DNA of 64,000 nt from Bradyrhizobium sp. ORS 285 (GTDB lineage: Bacteria; Pseudomonadota; Alphaproteobacteria; Rhizobiales; Xanthobacteraceae): NCBI RefSeq assembly GCF_900176205.1, contig NZ_LT859959.1, forward strand, positions 2,377,001 through 2,441,000. Direction: 5' to 3'. The position numbers and the translations under genes are program-made. The notes under the pieces are model-generated. The model saw nothing but the letters and a program-made list of their open reading frames with translations. It searched no databases and was not told the DNA's origin. Shown in pieces: positions 42,321 to 51,871 of this stretch; within the stretch, counting starts at the first letter, position 1; every line of letters starts with the position of its first letter.

Positions 42321-43301
42321 ATGCGCGCGTGGTCTCATTATTTCAACCAGGAGCGCATCGTCTTCGCGCTCACGGTGCTGCTGCTGATTGTCTTCGCTCT
42401 GACGTTGCCGAAATTCCTGGCGCCAAGCAATCTGCTGTCATTGGTTCGTAGCGTTGCCGTGCTCGGAATTCTCGGGCTCGGCATGCTGATCGTCGTGCTC
42501 GGTCGCGGCATTGATCTGTCGCTGGTCGCAACGATGGCGATCTCGGTGGCGTGGAGTCTCCAGCTCGCCGCCAGCGGCATGTCGATGGCCAGCGCGATGG
42601 GCGTAGGATTGCTGCTCGCGCTCGGCATGAGCCTCGTCACGGGCATCCTGATCGCTTATGCCGAGATCCCGTCGCTGTTCGGGACCCTGGCGATGGCGAC
42701 GTTCGTCTACGGCTTCGGTCGCGCCCATCTGATCACCGGCACCGACGTCGTCTATTTGCCGCCCAACATCGGCGCGGTCGCGAGCCTCGGGCACGGCGCG
42801 CTGTTCGGCATTCCCATGCCGATCGTGGTTGCCGCCGTCGTGGCGCTGATCGCCTATCTGTTCCTGCGCTACACCAAGCCGGGGCGCTTCATCTATGCGA
42901 TCGGCGACAACCTCGCGAGCGCGCGGATCGGCGGCGTGCCGGTGCGTCCGATTCTCGTCGCGCAATATGTCATCGCCGGCGGCATTGCCTTCGTCGCCGG
43001 CCTCGTGACTGCGACCTCGGCGGAGGCGATGAACACCCGCGTCGTCAATTCCAACATGATCTACGACGTCATCCTCGTGGTCGTGCTCGGCGGCGTCGGC
43101 CTGTCCGGCGGCCGCGGCAATGTCCGGAACGTGATCGTCGGCGCGCTGCTGATCGGCGTGCTGATGAACGGCATGACGATCATGGACGTGCAGTACACGA
43201 TTCAGAACGTCGTCAAGAGCCTGATCCTGCTGCTCGCCATCGTCGTCGACAGCATCGTCAATCCCCGCGACGAGCAGACGGGACAACAGGGCGACATCTG
43301 A
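42321..43301 (+). CDS. Ribose-type sugar ABC permease
   Basis: A 326-residue inner-membrane permease of the RbsC type (BPD_transp_2), with about nine hydrophobic helices. Family blocks are RGIDLSLVATMAIS (about 57-70), the region FGTLAMATFVYGFGRAHLITG, and the coupling loop YAIGDNLASARIGGVPVRPI (about 193-212). It has a 245-bp upstream gap with no recognised operator. The binding protein, a second fused permease and the ATPase lie downstream in the same direction, so it forms half of a heterodimeric channel. Confidence 0.9.
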   Translation: MRAWSHYFNQERIVFALTVLLLIVFALTLPKFLAPSNLLSLVRSVAVLGILGLGMLIVVLGRGIDLSLVATMAISVAWSLQLAASGMSMASAMGVGLLLALGMSLVTGILIAYAEIPSLFGTLAMATFVYGFGRAHLITGTDVVYLPPNIGAVASLGHGALFGIPMPIVVAAVVALIAYLFLRYTKPGRFIYAIGDNLASARIGGVPVRPILVAQYVIAGGIAFVAGLVTATSAEAMNTRVVNSNMIYDVILVVVLGGVGLSGGRGNVRNVIVGALLIGVLMNGMTIMDVQYTIQNVVKSLILLLAIVVDSIVNPRDEQTGQQGDI

Positions 43302-43347
43302 AGCCCCAACCAACGTGCCTCAATCAACAAAATCGGAGGAGACCACC

Positions 43348-44373
43348 TTGAAGACCCTGCATCGCCTGGCCCTTGCGGCCACCGCATTCGCTAGCATTGC
43401 CGCAGCCGCCGTCGGCGCTCGCGCCGACGACATGAACGATCCCTATCGCCAGCCGGCGCTGGATGCGCTCAAGGGCAAGTCGATCGTCTATCTGCCGATC
43501 TCGATCGGCTTCGATCTGGCCCAGGCCTGGGGCGGCGTCGTCAAGACCGAAGCCGAGCGCTACGGCATGAAGTTCAAGTCGCAGGACCCGAACTGGAACA
43601 CCGGCGCGATGGCGCAGGGCCTGACCTCGCTGGTCGCCGAGAAGCCGGACGTCATCGTGACGCAGAACCCGGACCTGCAGTCGCTGGCGCGCCTGCTCAA
43701 GCAGGCCAATGCCGCCGGTATCGTCGTGATCCAGATGAACATGCAGGGCGCGGTGCAGACCGATGCTTTCGTCGGTCCCGACTTCATTTCGATGGGCGAG
43801 CAGGCCGCCAAGATGGTGGTCGCCAAATGCGGCAAGGGCACCGAGACCTCGCACAAGGTGTCGATCGTGCAGGGCGTGCTGACCGGCGGCGTCAGCTACT
43901 ACCAGGTGCAGGGCATCAAGAAGGTGTTCGACGCCAATCCCGAGATCAAGGTGGTGTCGAGCCAGGCGGCCGACTGGGACGCCTCCAAGGCGCGAGCCAT
44001 CACCGAGACGGTGCTGCAGCAGAATCCGGATCTGTGCGGCGTGATCGACGTCTGGGATGGCCAGGGCGTCGGCACCGGCGCTGCCATCAAGCAGGCCGGC
44101 AAGCAGGACCAGGTCTACTTCGTAACCTCCGGCGGCGGCGCGCAGAGCATGTGCGATCGCTTGGCCGACGGCACCTTCTCGGCCGCGATCAACTATGACG
44201 CGCCGGGCATGGGCCGCGACGCCTTCACCGCGATCTCCGCGGTGCTGCAGGGCAAGCAGAAGGCCGGCACGGTCAAGTTTCAGCTGTATTCGCCGACCCG
44301 CGTCATGACCAAGGCCGACGTCAAGGCCGGCACCTGCTGGGATCCCGAGCAGTACGCCAAGCTGCTGCGCTGA
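43348..44373 (+). CDS. Sugar-type ABC substrate-binding protein
   Basis: A 341-residue periplasmic binding protein of the ribose-binding class. Signal peptide to about residue 26 (ends GARA). The body contains KSIVYLPISIGFDLAQAWG, DVIVTQNPDLQSLARLL and CGVIDVWDGQGVGTGAAI. The start is a TTG at 43348, seven bases after GGAGGA; the GTG at 43315 has no ribosome-binding site and would include this site as codons. Cysteines in the mature part could form a disulfide. A strong hairpin follows the stop and separates it from the fused permease. Confidence 0.9.
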   Translation: MKTLHRLALAATAFASIAAAAVGARADDMNDPYRQPALDALKGKSIVYLPISIGFDLAQAWGGVVKTEAERYGMKFKSQDPNWNTGAMAQGLTSLVAEKPDVIVTQNPDLQSLARLLKQANAAGIVVIQMNMQGAVQTDAFVGPDFISMGEQAAKMVVAKCGKGTETSHKVSIVQGVLTGGVSYYQVQGIKKVFDANPEIKVVSSQAADWDASKARAITETVLQQNPDLCGVIDVWDGQGVGTGAAIKQAGKQDQVYFVTSGGGAQSMCDRLADGTFSAAINYDAPGMGRDAFTAISAVLQGKQKAGTVKFQLYSPTRVMTKADVKAGTCWDPEQYAKLLR

Positions 44374-44387
44374 TCTACGTCATCCAT

Positions 44388-44415
44388 GCGTGGCCGCCTG
44401 ATTGGGCGGCCACGC
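44388..44415 (+). terminator. Intra-operon hairpin after binding-protein gene
   Basis: An exact 11-bp stem (44388-44398 with 44405-44415) with a 6-base loop and TTTT twelve bases on. It lies inside the operon, so it probably allows partial read-through or protects the 3' end of the binding-protein message, giving excess binding protein. Confidence 0.65.
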
Positions 44416-44459
44416 GCTCTCTCTGATTTTGACCTTAGCGACTGCGTGCAGAGGCTCCT

Positions 44460-46580
44460 TTGGCGTCGACCAGTACATTTACGAAGCTGAGATATCGCTT
44501 CATCCCGGACCACGTCATCGGCGAGCTGCTCTCGAAGAAGTGGATCGACAACGCGATCCCGTTCCTGGTGCTGCTGTGCGTGATCGCTGTCTTCGGATCG
44601 CTGATCCCGAACTTCTTCACGGGCGCCAATCTCGCGATCAGCGCGCGTGAACTCGGCGAGTTCGGCCTCGTCTGCATGGCGATGATGATCGTCATCGTCG
44701 TCGGTGGCATCGACCTCAGCGTCGGCTCGAATTTCGCGCTCGGCAATTTCCTGACACTTGCGCTGCTCAACCTCGGCGGCTGGCCGGTCGGGCTCGCGAT
44801 CCCCGCGGTGGTGCTGGTCTGCGGCGGCGTCGGGTTGCTCAACGGCTATCTGATCGGCTTCCTGCGGCTGCGCGCTTTCCTCACCACGCTGGTGACCTTG
44901 ATCATCGTGCGTGCCATCGTCGACATGCTGCTGTTGAAATACGCGCAGGCGATGTCGGTCAGCTTCTACCAGTCCGATGTCTGGGACGTCATCGGGCTCG
45001 GCGGCTTCGCCGAGGTGCCGTCGAGCTTCATCGTCCTGGTGTTCGTCGCGCTGATCGGCCATGTGCTGCTGACGCGCAGCCGTCCCGGCTGGCGCATGAT
45101 GGCGATCGGCGGCTCGCGCCGCTCGGCGCATAACATTGGCCTGTCCGTGCGCGGCATGGTCTGCGCCGCCTACACGATTTCCGGCATGCTGTGCGGCCTC
45201 GCCGGCGTGCTCTATGCCGCGCGGCTGAGCGGGGCAGGCACGGATACCGGCATGGGCCTGGAGATCTCGGCACTGACCGCGGCCGTGCTCGGCGGCAACA
45301 GCCTCGGTGGCGGCCGCGGCTCGGTGGCGAAAGCGCTGATCGGCGCGGTCATCGTTCTCGTCATGACCAACGGCGTGTTGCGCATCGGCCTCAACAGCGG
45401 CTCCGGCCCGATGGTGCTCGGCCTGACCCTGCTGCTTGCCGTGTTCATCGACGTGCGCTGGCTCAAGAACCGCGACAAGCTGCTGTCCAAGGTCTACGTG
45501 TCGCCGACCTATGTCGAGCTGCCGGCGCCACGCTCGACCTCGGCGGAGACGGGCGGGGCGTTCGCGCTCAACGACCGGCTCGGTGCCGTCGAGATCATCG
45601 GCCTCGGCGAGGTGGAGTCGCCGGAGGACGTCATCCTCGATGACGAGGACTACCTCTATTGCGGCACGCGCCATGGCGACATCGTCCGCTTCGCGCCCCC
45701 GGACTACAAGAATTGGGAGGTCTATGCCCATATCGGCGGCTCGCCGCTCGGCATGGCGTTCGACCGCACGGGCGACCTGCATGTCTGTGTCGGCGGCATG
45801 GGGCTCTACAAGATCGACCACGCGCGCAACGTCAGCAAGGTCACCGACGAGACCAACAGATCGACCTTTTCCATCGTCGACGATTCCCGGCTGCGGCTCG
45901 CCGACGATCTCGACATTGCGCCCGACGGCCGGATCTATTTCAGCGAAGCCACGATCCGCTACGAGATGCACGATTGGCCGGTCGATGCGCTGGAGAGCCG
46001 CGGCAATGGCCGCATCATCTGCTACGACCCGAACAGCGGCAAGACGCATACGGCGCTGCGCAACCTGATCTTCCCGAACGGCGTCTGTCTCGCCCATGAC
46101 GGCCAGTCGGTGTTGTTCGCCGAGAGCTGGGCCTGCCGCGTCAGCCGTCTGTGGATTTCCGGTCCAAAGGCAGGGCAGGTCGAGCGCGTGCTCGACGCGC
46201 TGCCCGGCTATCCCGACAACATCAACCGCGCCTCCGACGGCTCCTATTGGTGCGCGATCATGGGCATGCGCTCGCCGGCGCTCGATCTCGCGCTGCGCAT
46301 GCCCGGCTTCCGCCGCCGGATGGCGCGCCGCATCGCGCCCGACCAGTGGCTCTATCCCAACCTCAACATCGGCTGCGTGATCCGCTTCAACGACAAGGGC
46401 GAGGTGCTGGAGTCGCTGTGGGATCAGGGCGCCAAGAACCACCCGATGATCACCTCGATGCGCGAGCACCGCGGCTATCTCTATCTCGGCGGCATCACCA
46501 ACAACCGCATCGGCCGCATCAAGCTCGATCACGCCGATCCGAACTGGAGCGCCATGCGCAGCTATTGGGGGCGGGCATGA
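44460..46580 (+). CDS. Fusion: ribose-type ABC permease plus strictosidine-synthase-like propeller
   Basis: A 706-residue fusion. Residues 1-345 are a complete RbsC-type permease (GGIDLSVGSNFALGNFLTL near 80, coupling loop IGGSRRSAHNIGLSV near 215, helices to about 340). Residues about 375-700 form a six-bladed propeller of the strictosidine-synthase/SMP-30 type (SPEDVILDDEDYLYCGTRHGD, LRLADDLDIAPDGRIYFSEAT, FPNGVCLAHDGQSVLFAES, GYPDNINRASDGSYW). The start is TTG 44460 after GAGG. The permease end faces the cytoplasm or periplasm depending on helix count; which side carries the propeller matters for its job. No stop or frameshift at the join. Confidence 0.87.
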   Translation: MASTSTFTKLRYRFIPDHVIGELLSKKWIDNAIPFLVLLCVIAVFGSLIPNFFTGANLAISARELGEFGLVCMAMMIVIVVGGIDLSVGSNFALGNFLTLALLNLGGWPVGLAIPAVVLVCGGVGLLNGYLIGFLRLRAFLTTLVTLIIVRAIVDMLLLKYAQAMSVSFYQSDVWDVIGLGGFAEVPSSFIVLVFVALIGHVLLTRSRPGWRMMAIGGSRRSAHNIGLSVRGMVCAAYTISGMLCGLAGVLYAARLSGAGTDTGMGLEISALTAAVLGGNSLGGGRGSVAKALIGAVIVLVMTNGVLRIGLNSGSGPMVLGLTLLLAVFIDVRWLKNRDKLLSKVYVSPTYVELPAPRSTSAETGGAFALNDRLGAVEIIGLGEVESPEDVILDDEDYLYCGTRHGDIVRFAPPDYKNWEVYAHIGGSPLGMAFDRTGDLHVCVGGMGLYKIDHARNVSKVTDETNRSTFSIVDDSRLRLADDLDIAPDGRIYFSEATIRYEMHDWPVDALESRGNGRIICYDPNSGKTHTALRNLIFPNGVCLAHDGQSVLFAESWACRVSRLWISGPKAGQVERVLDALPGYPDNINRASDGSYWCAIMGMRSPALDLALRMPGFRRRMARRIAPDQWLYPNLNIGCVIRFNDKGEVLESLWDQGAKNHPMITSMREHRGYLYLGGITNNRIGRIKLDHADPNWSAMRSYWGRA

Positions 46581-47674
46581 GCGCGTTGGTCGGAAGCTGG
46601 CTGGAGCGTTTCCTCGGACGCGGCCGCGCCGCGGTGACCGTGCCGCCGCTGGATGGCGCGCTGAAGCCGAATAATCGTCTGGAAGATGCGCCGCGCGGCA
46701 TCGCGAGCGCCGCGCCGGACAATCTGGTCGTGTGCGATGGCGCGATGTTCTGGTCGAGCGGTGTCAGGCTGTTTCGCGCAGCCGACGGCGCCGAGGCGGA
46801 GGCCGTCGCGACGCTCGATGGGACCATCTCGGCGCTGGCAGTTTCACCGCGGGGGCAGATCGCGGTGGCCTGCGACGGCAAGGGCGTTTCGATCCTGGCG
46901 CGTGACGGCTCGGTCACCAATGCCGGTCGGCGCAGCGGCTGGCCGACGGCCTGCATCACCGCGGTGAGTTTCGTCGATGAGGCGACCCTCGTCGTCTGCG
47001 TCGGCTCGGTCGAGACCGGGCTTGATGCCTGGCAGCGCGACCTGATGGAGCATCGCCGCGCCGGTGAGGTGTGGAAGCTCGATCTCGTGAAGCGGGAGGC
47101 CAAGCGGCTGGCCGCCGGGCTCGGCTATCCCAATGGCGTCGTGGTCGCGGCCGATCAGTCGCTGATCGTCAGCGAGGCCTGGGATGTCCGGTTGGTGCGC
47201 CGCGCGGAGGATGGCCGCGAGCTCGCTGTCGTGGTCGACGATCTGCCCGGCTATCCCGGCCGCATCGCGCCCTCCGCGCGCGGCGGCTATTGGCTCACCG
47301 TGTTCGCGCCGCGCAGCCCGCTGATCGAGTTCGTGCTGCGCGAGGACGACTATCGCCGCGCGATGCTGGCCGAGGTGCCGCCGGCCTATTGGATCGCGCC
47401 GGCGCTGCGCAGCGGCATCTCGTTCCACGAGCCGATGCAGGGAGGCGCCTTGAAGCAGATGGGCATTCTCAAGCCGTGGGCGCCGACCTTGTCCTATGGA
47501 CTCCTCATCGAGCTCGACGCCAATTTCGTGCCGCTGCAGAGCCTGCACAGCCGCGCCGGCGGCAAGCGCCACGGCATCACGTCGGCGGTGGATGTGAATG
47601 GACGTCTCTGGCTGACCGCCAAGGGCGGCGACGAGATCATCGCGATCGATCGCGTGGGCCGGGAGGGGAAGTGA
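46577..47674 (+). CDS. Strictosidine-synthase/SMP-30-like propeller protein
   Basis: A 365-residue propeller protein, paralogous to the C-terminal domain of the preceding permease: both share YPNGVVVA/FPNGVCLA, VSEAWDVRL/FAESWACRV, LPGYPGRI/LPGYPDNI and GGYWLTVFAPRSPLI in the same places. No signal peptide; the first 35 residues may be a loose tail. It overlaps the permease by four bases and the ATPase by one. As lactone hydrolases of this fold use a metal, it may be an enzyme (lactonase) acting on the imported ligand; the metal ligands were not all identified here. Confidence 0.82.
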   Translation: MSALVGSWLERFLGRGRAAVTVPPLDGALKPNNRLEDAPRGIASAAPDNLVVCDGAMFWSSGVRLFRAADGAEAEAVATLDGTISALAVSPRGQIAVACDGKGVSILARDGSVTNAGRRSGWPTACITAVSFVDEATLVVCVGSVETGLDAWQRDLMEHRRAGEVWKLDLVKREAKRLAAGLGYPNGVVVAADQSLIVSEAWDVRLVRRAEDGRELAVVVDDLPGYPGRIAPSARGGYWLTVFAPRSPLIEFVLREDDYRRAMLAEVPPAYWIAPALRSGISFHEPMQGGALKQMGILKPWAPTLSYGLLIELDANFVPLQSLHSRAGGKRHGITSAVDVNGRLWLTAKGGDEIIAIDRVGREGK

Positions 47675-49173
47675 TGCAGCCGGTCGTCGAACTCAAGAAC
47701 GTCACCAAGGAATTCCACGGCATTCCGGCGCTGCGCAACATCTCGTTCGATCTGCGGCCGGGCGAGGTCCACGCGCTGCTCGGCGAGAACGGCGCCGGCA
47801 AGTCGACGCTGACCAAGATCATGGCCGGTGTCTACGAGGTCACCAGCGGCGAGCTGATCGTCAATGGCGCGAAGGTCTCGTTCAAGACGCCGGCCGAGGC
47901 GCTGCGCAACGGCATCGCGATGGTGTTCCAGGAGACCAGCCTGGTGCCGTCGCTCACGGTGGCGCAGAACATCTATCTCGGCAACGAGAAGTTCCTGAAC
48001 CGGCTGCGCGGCATCTACATCGCCGCCCAGCAGTTCCTGCAATCGCTCAATTTCGGCGTCGATCCGACGATGTATGTGTCGCAGCTCGGGGCGGCGCAGA
48101 AGCAGATGGTCGAGATCGCGCGCGCCGTCCACCACAAGGCGCGCGTCATCATCTTCGACGAGCCGACCGCGACACTGACCCCGGAGGAGAAGCATCACTT
48201 CTTCGCACTGGTGAAGCGGCTGAAGCGCGACGGCGTCTCGATCATCTTCATCTCGCACGCGCTGGAGGAGGCACTGTCGATCTCCGACCGCATCACCATC
48301 ATGCGCGATGGCCAGCATGTGGTGACCGACGATGCGAAGAACTTCGACCGCGACAAGATCATCACCGCGATGGTCGGCCGCACCCTGTCGGACGAGCTCT
48401 ACGGCAAGGCGGGTGACGAGCACGCCACGCGGCCCTATGGCCGCAAGATGCTGAGCGTCCAGAACCTGTCGATGGGCCGCATGGTCCGCAACAATTCGTT
48501 CTCGGTCTATGCCGGCCAGATCACCGGCATCTTCGGCCTGATCGGCTCGGGGCGCACGGAGACCGCCAAGATCATCTCCGGCGTGGTGAAGCGCGACTTC
48601 TTCCATGGCGGCGAGGTCAAGCTGGACGGTCGCTCGGTGCGCTACCGCGTGCCGCGCCAGGCGGTGCGCGACGGCATCGTCTACGTCACCGAGGACCGCA
48701 AGATCGAGGGCTTCTTCGAGACCAAGTCGATCGCCGAGAACATCTATCTCAATCTCGTGGCCGCCGATCTCAACAAGAGCGTGGTCATCTCCTACGCCGA
48801 GATGATGGATCTGGCGGCGACCTGGACCAAGCGGCTCAACGTGCGCGCCATCAGCAACGCCGCGCGCGTGGTCGAGCTGTCCGGCGGCAATCAGCAGAAG
48901 GTCGTGATCGCGCGCTCGCTGGTGCAGGAGCCGAAGCTCGTCATCTTCGACGAGCCGACGCGCGGCGTCGACGTCGGCGCCATCGCCGAGCTGCACCACG
49001 TCATCAACGAACTGGCGGATGCCGGGCTCGCGGTGGTGGTGATCTCGTCCTACCTGCCGGAAATCCTCAACCTCGCCGACCGCATCCTGGTGTCGCGCCA
49101 GGGCCGTGTCGTCGAGGAGTTCTCGGCCGACGAGGCGACCGAGGAGAAGATCATGTACGCGGCCGTCCACTGA
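47674..49173 (+). CDS. Sugar ABC transporter ATPase with two nucleotide sites
   Basis: A 499-residue ATPase of the RbsA/MglA type. The first half has Walker A GENGAGKSTLTKIMAG (about 38-53), a divergent signature region SQLGAAQKQMVEIAR and Walker B VIIFDEPTATL. The second half is degenerate at Walker A (GLIGSGRTETAKII), as in RbsA, with LSGGNQQKVVIAR and LVIFDEPTRGVDVG. It starts on the last base of the upstream stop. It energises import through the two permeases above. Confidence 0.92.
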   Translation: MQPVVELKNVTKEFHGIPALRNISFDLRPGEVHALLGENGAGKSTLTKIMAGVYEVTSGELIVNGAKVSFKTPAEALRNGIAMVFQETSLVPSLTVAQNIYLGNEKFLNRLRGIYIAAQQFLQSLNFGVDPTMYVSQLGAAQKQMVEIARAVHHKARVIIFDEPTATLTPEEKHHFFALVKRLKRDGVSIIFISHALEEALSISDRITIMRDGQHVVTDDAKNFDRDKIITAMVGRTLSDELYGKAGDEHATRPYGRKMLSVQNLSMGRMVRNNSFSVYAGQITGIFGLIGSGRTETAKIISGVVKRDFFHGGEVKLDGRSVRYRVPRQAVRDGIVYVTEDRKIEGFFETKSIAENIYLNLVAADLNKSVVISYAEMMDLAATWTKRLNVRAISNAARVVELSGGNQQKVVIARSLVQEPKLVIFDEPTRGVDVGAIAELHHVINELADAGLAVVVISSYLPEILNLADRILVSRQGRVVEEFSADEATEEKIMYAAVH

Positions 49174-49206
49174 GCGACAGGCCGCAGAGTTCAAGGGAAT
49201 AACATC

Positions 49207-50349
49207 ATGAAGATCAGGGCCGCCGTTCTCGAGGACATGGGCCTCGCCGGACCCTATGCATCGTCGCGTCCCCTCCGGATTCAGGAGGTCGAGCTCGACG
49301 GTCCAGGTCCCGGTGAGGTGCTGGTGCGCATCGCCGCCGCCGGCCTGTGCCACTCCGATCTCTCGGTGATCAATGGCGACCGTCCGCGCCCGCTGCCGAT
49401 GGTGCTGGGTCACGAGGCGTCGGGCGTGGTCGAGGAGGTCGGCGCCGGCGTCGATGATCTCGTGCGCGGCGATCACGTCGTCTGCGTGTTCGTGCCGAGC
49501 TGCGGCCATTGCGCGCCATGTGCGCAAGGGCGGCCGGCGCTGTGCGAGCCGGGCGCCGAGCACAACGGCAAGGGCGATCTGCTCAGCGGCGGCTTCCGGC
49601 TGCATCGCGCCGAGGAGAGGGTGCATCATCATTGCGGCGTGTCGTGCTTCGCCGAATACGCCACGATGTCGCGCCGCTCGCTGGTGAAGGTGCAGAAGGA
49701 GGTGTCGCTGCACATCGCAGCCCTGATAGGCTGCGCGGTGCTGACGGGCACCGGCGCCGTCTTCAACGGCGGCGATGTCGGGCCCGGCGGCAAGGCGGCG
49801 ATCATCGGGCTCGGCGGCGTCGGGCTCGCCGCAGTGATGGGCGCAGTCGCGATCGGCGCGGAGAGCGTGATCGCGATCGACATGTTCGAGCCGAAGCTCG
49901 CGCTGGCGCGCGAGCTCGGCGCGACCCACACCTTCCATGGCGCCGATCCCGATCTGGTTGCGAAGGTGAAGGAGGCGACCAAGGGCGGTGTCGATGCCGC
50001 GCTGGAATTCGCCGGCTCCGTGAAGGCGCTGGAGATGAGCTACGCCATCACCCGGCGCGGCGGCACCACGGTGACCGCCGGACTGCCGAACCCCAAGGCG
50101 GTACTGTCGCTGCCGGCCGTGTCCTTGGTCGCCGAGGAGCGGACCTTGAAAGGCAGCTATCTCGGCTCCGGCGTGCCGTCGCGCGACATCCCGCGCTTCC
50201 TCGGCCTTTATCACCGTGGCCGCCTGCCGGTGGACAAGCTGCTGACCCATCGCATCAAGCTCGACGACATCAACGCCGGCTTCGATCGCCTCGCCGACGG
50301 CAGCGCGATCCGCCAGGTCGTGGAATTCAACCGAGAGATTTTCACATGA
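49207..50349 (+). CDS. Zinc-dependent alcohol dehydrogenase
   Basis: A 380-residue medium-chain dehydrogenase. Catalytic zinc ligands: Cys in AAGLCHSDLS (about 47), His-Glu in LGHEASG (about 67-68) and a later Cys near GCAVLTGTG. Structural zinc: CGHCAPCAQGRPALC (about 99-113). Rossmann motif GLGGVGLAAVMG (about 200-211) with Asp (IAIDMFEPK) marking NAD preference. It resembles the aryl/benzyl-alcohol branch of class III-like enzymes. The stop overlaps the aldehyde dehydrogenase start, so the pair oxidises an alcohol to an acid. Confidence 0.9.
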   Translation: MKIRAAVLEDMGLAGPYASSRPLRIQEVELDGPGPGEVLVRIAAAGLCHSDLSVINGDRPRPLPMVLGHEASGVVEEVGAGVDDLVRGDHVVCVFVPSCGHCAPCAQGRPALCEPGAEHNGKGDLLSGGFRLHRAEERVHHHCGVSCFAEYATMSRRSLVKVQKEVSLHIAALIGCAVLTGTGAVFNGGDVGPGGKAAIIGLGGVGLAAVMGAVAIGAESVIAIDMFEPKLALARELGATHTFHGADPDLVAKVKEATKGGVDAALEFAGSVKALEMSYAITRRGGTTVTAGLPNPKAVLSLPAVSLVAEERTLKGSYLGSGVPSRDIPRFLGLYHRGRLPVDKLLTHRIKLDDINAGFDRLADGSAIRQVVEFNREIFT

Positions 50350-51842
50350 GCAGGATTGAGCCGATGCGGCGCTATCAATGTTTCATCGACGGCCAATGGC
50401 ATCAGCCGGCGTCCGGCGACTATTTCGAAAGCTTCGATCCGTATCTGGCTCAGCCGTGGGCCCTGATCCCGAAATGCGACGCTCGCGATGTCGACCTGGC
50501 CGTGGGCGCGGCGCGCCGTGCGCTGGAGCAGGGCGAGTGGGCCAACATGCACCCGTCGCAGCGCGGCCAGCTGCTGCGCCGGTTCGGTGATCTGATCGCG
50601 CGCGATGCCGATCAGCTCGCCGCCGTCGAGGTGCAGGACAACGGCAAGCTCTATGCGGAGATGCGTGGCCAGGTCGGCTACATCCCGCAATGGTTTCATT
50701 ATTTCGGCGGGCTCGCTGACAAGATCGAAGGCGCGGTCGTTCCGATCGACAAGCCCGACATGTTCACCTACACGCGCCATGAGCCGGTCGGCGTGGTCGC
50801 GGCGATCACGCCGTGGAATTCGCCGCTCTTGCTCGCGACGTGGAAACTGGCGCCGGCGCTCGCGGCCGGCTGCACCATCGTCATCAAGCCGTCGGAGTTC
50901 ACCTCGGCCTCGACGCTCGAATTGATGCGGCTGGTCGAGGAGGCGGGCTTTCCGGCGGGCGTGCTCAACGTCGTCACCGGCTTCGGCGCCGACGTCGGCC
51001 AGCCGCTGACGAGCCACAAGGGCGTCGACAAGATCGCCTTCACCGGTGGCGAGAATTCCGGCCGCCACGTGCTGCGCAACGCGGCGCAGACCTTCAAGCG
51101 CACCACCCTCGAGCTCGGCGGCAAGTCGGCGCAGCTGGTGTTCCCGGATGCCGACCTCGACAACGCGGTGAAGGGTGTGGTGTCCGGCATCTTTGCCGCG
51201 ACAGGCCAGACCTGCATCGCCGGCTCGCGCCTCCTGGTGCATGAGAGCATCCACGACGCGTTCCTGGAGAAGTTCGTCGCGCTCGCGCAGACCGCGCGCA
51301 TGGGCGATCCGATGAACATGGACACGCAGGTCGGTCCGGTGACGACGCAGCCGCAATATCAACGCGTGCTGTCCTGCATCGCGATGGCGCGCGAGGAGGG
51401 CGCCGAATGCGTGATGGGCGGCAAGCCGGCCAACCGTCCGGAATGCGGCCAGGGTTGGTTCGTCGAGCCGACTGTGTTCGCGGGCGTCCATAACGCGATG
51501 CGGATTGCGCAGGAGGAGGTGTTCGGGCCGGTGCTCTCGGTCATCAAGTTCCGCGAGGACGACGAGGCCTTTGCGATCGCCAACGACACGGCCTACGGCC
51601 TGGCCGCCGGCGTCTGGACCAACGACCAGCGCCGCGCCTTCACCGCAGCCAAGCGGCTGCGTGCCGGCACGGTCTGGACCAACACCTATCGCGCCGTCAG
51701 CTACATGGCGCCGTTCGGCGGCTTCAAGGCCTCCGGCATCGGCCGGGAGAGCGGGCAGGAGGCGATCATGGAATATCTGGAAACGAAATGTGTCTGGATG
51801 TCTTATGGCAAGGATGTGCCGAACCCGTTCGTGATGCGTTAG
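50346..51842 (+). CDS. NAD(P)-dependent aldehyde dehydrogenase
   Basis: A 498-residue aldehyde dehydrogenase. NAD-site text AAITPWNSPLLLATWKLAPAL (about 155-175) and TGGENSGRHV, the catalytic Glu in LELGGKSAQLVFPDADLD (about 256), the Cys in GQTCIAGSRLLVHESI (about 290) and EEVFGPVLSVIKF (about 388) are all present. ATG 50346 overlaps the alcohol dehydrogenase stop; ATG at 50364 would also work. It completes a two-step oxidation with the upstream gene. Confidence 0.92.
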   Translation: MSRIEPMRRYQCFIDGQWHQPASGDYFESFDPYLAQPWALIPKCDARDVDLAVGAARRALEQGEWANMHPSQRGQLLRRFGDLIARDADQLAAVEVQDNGKLYAEMRGQVGYIPQWFHYFGGLADKIEGAVVPIDKPDMFTYTRHEPVGVVAAITPWNSPLLLATWKLAPALAAGCTIVIKPSEFTSASTLELMRLVEEAGFPAGVLNVVTGFGADVGQPLTSHKGVDKIAFTGGENSGRHVLRNAAQTFKRTTLELGGKSAQLVFPDADLDNAVKGVVSGIFAATGQTCIAGSRLLVHESIHDAFLEKFVALAQTARMGDPMNMDTQVGPVTTQPQYQRVLSCIAMAREEGAECVMGGKPANRPECGQGWFVEPTVFAGVHNAMRIAQEEVFGPVLSVIKFREDDEAFAIANDTAYGLAAGVWTNDQRRAFTAAKRLRAGTVWTNTYRAVSYMAPFGGFKASGIGRESGQEAIMEYLETKCVWMSYGKDVPNPFVMR

Positions 51843-51871
51843 CCCGCCGCAACCGGAAGCGATGAGGGACG

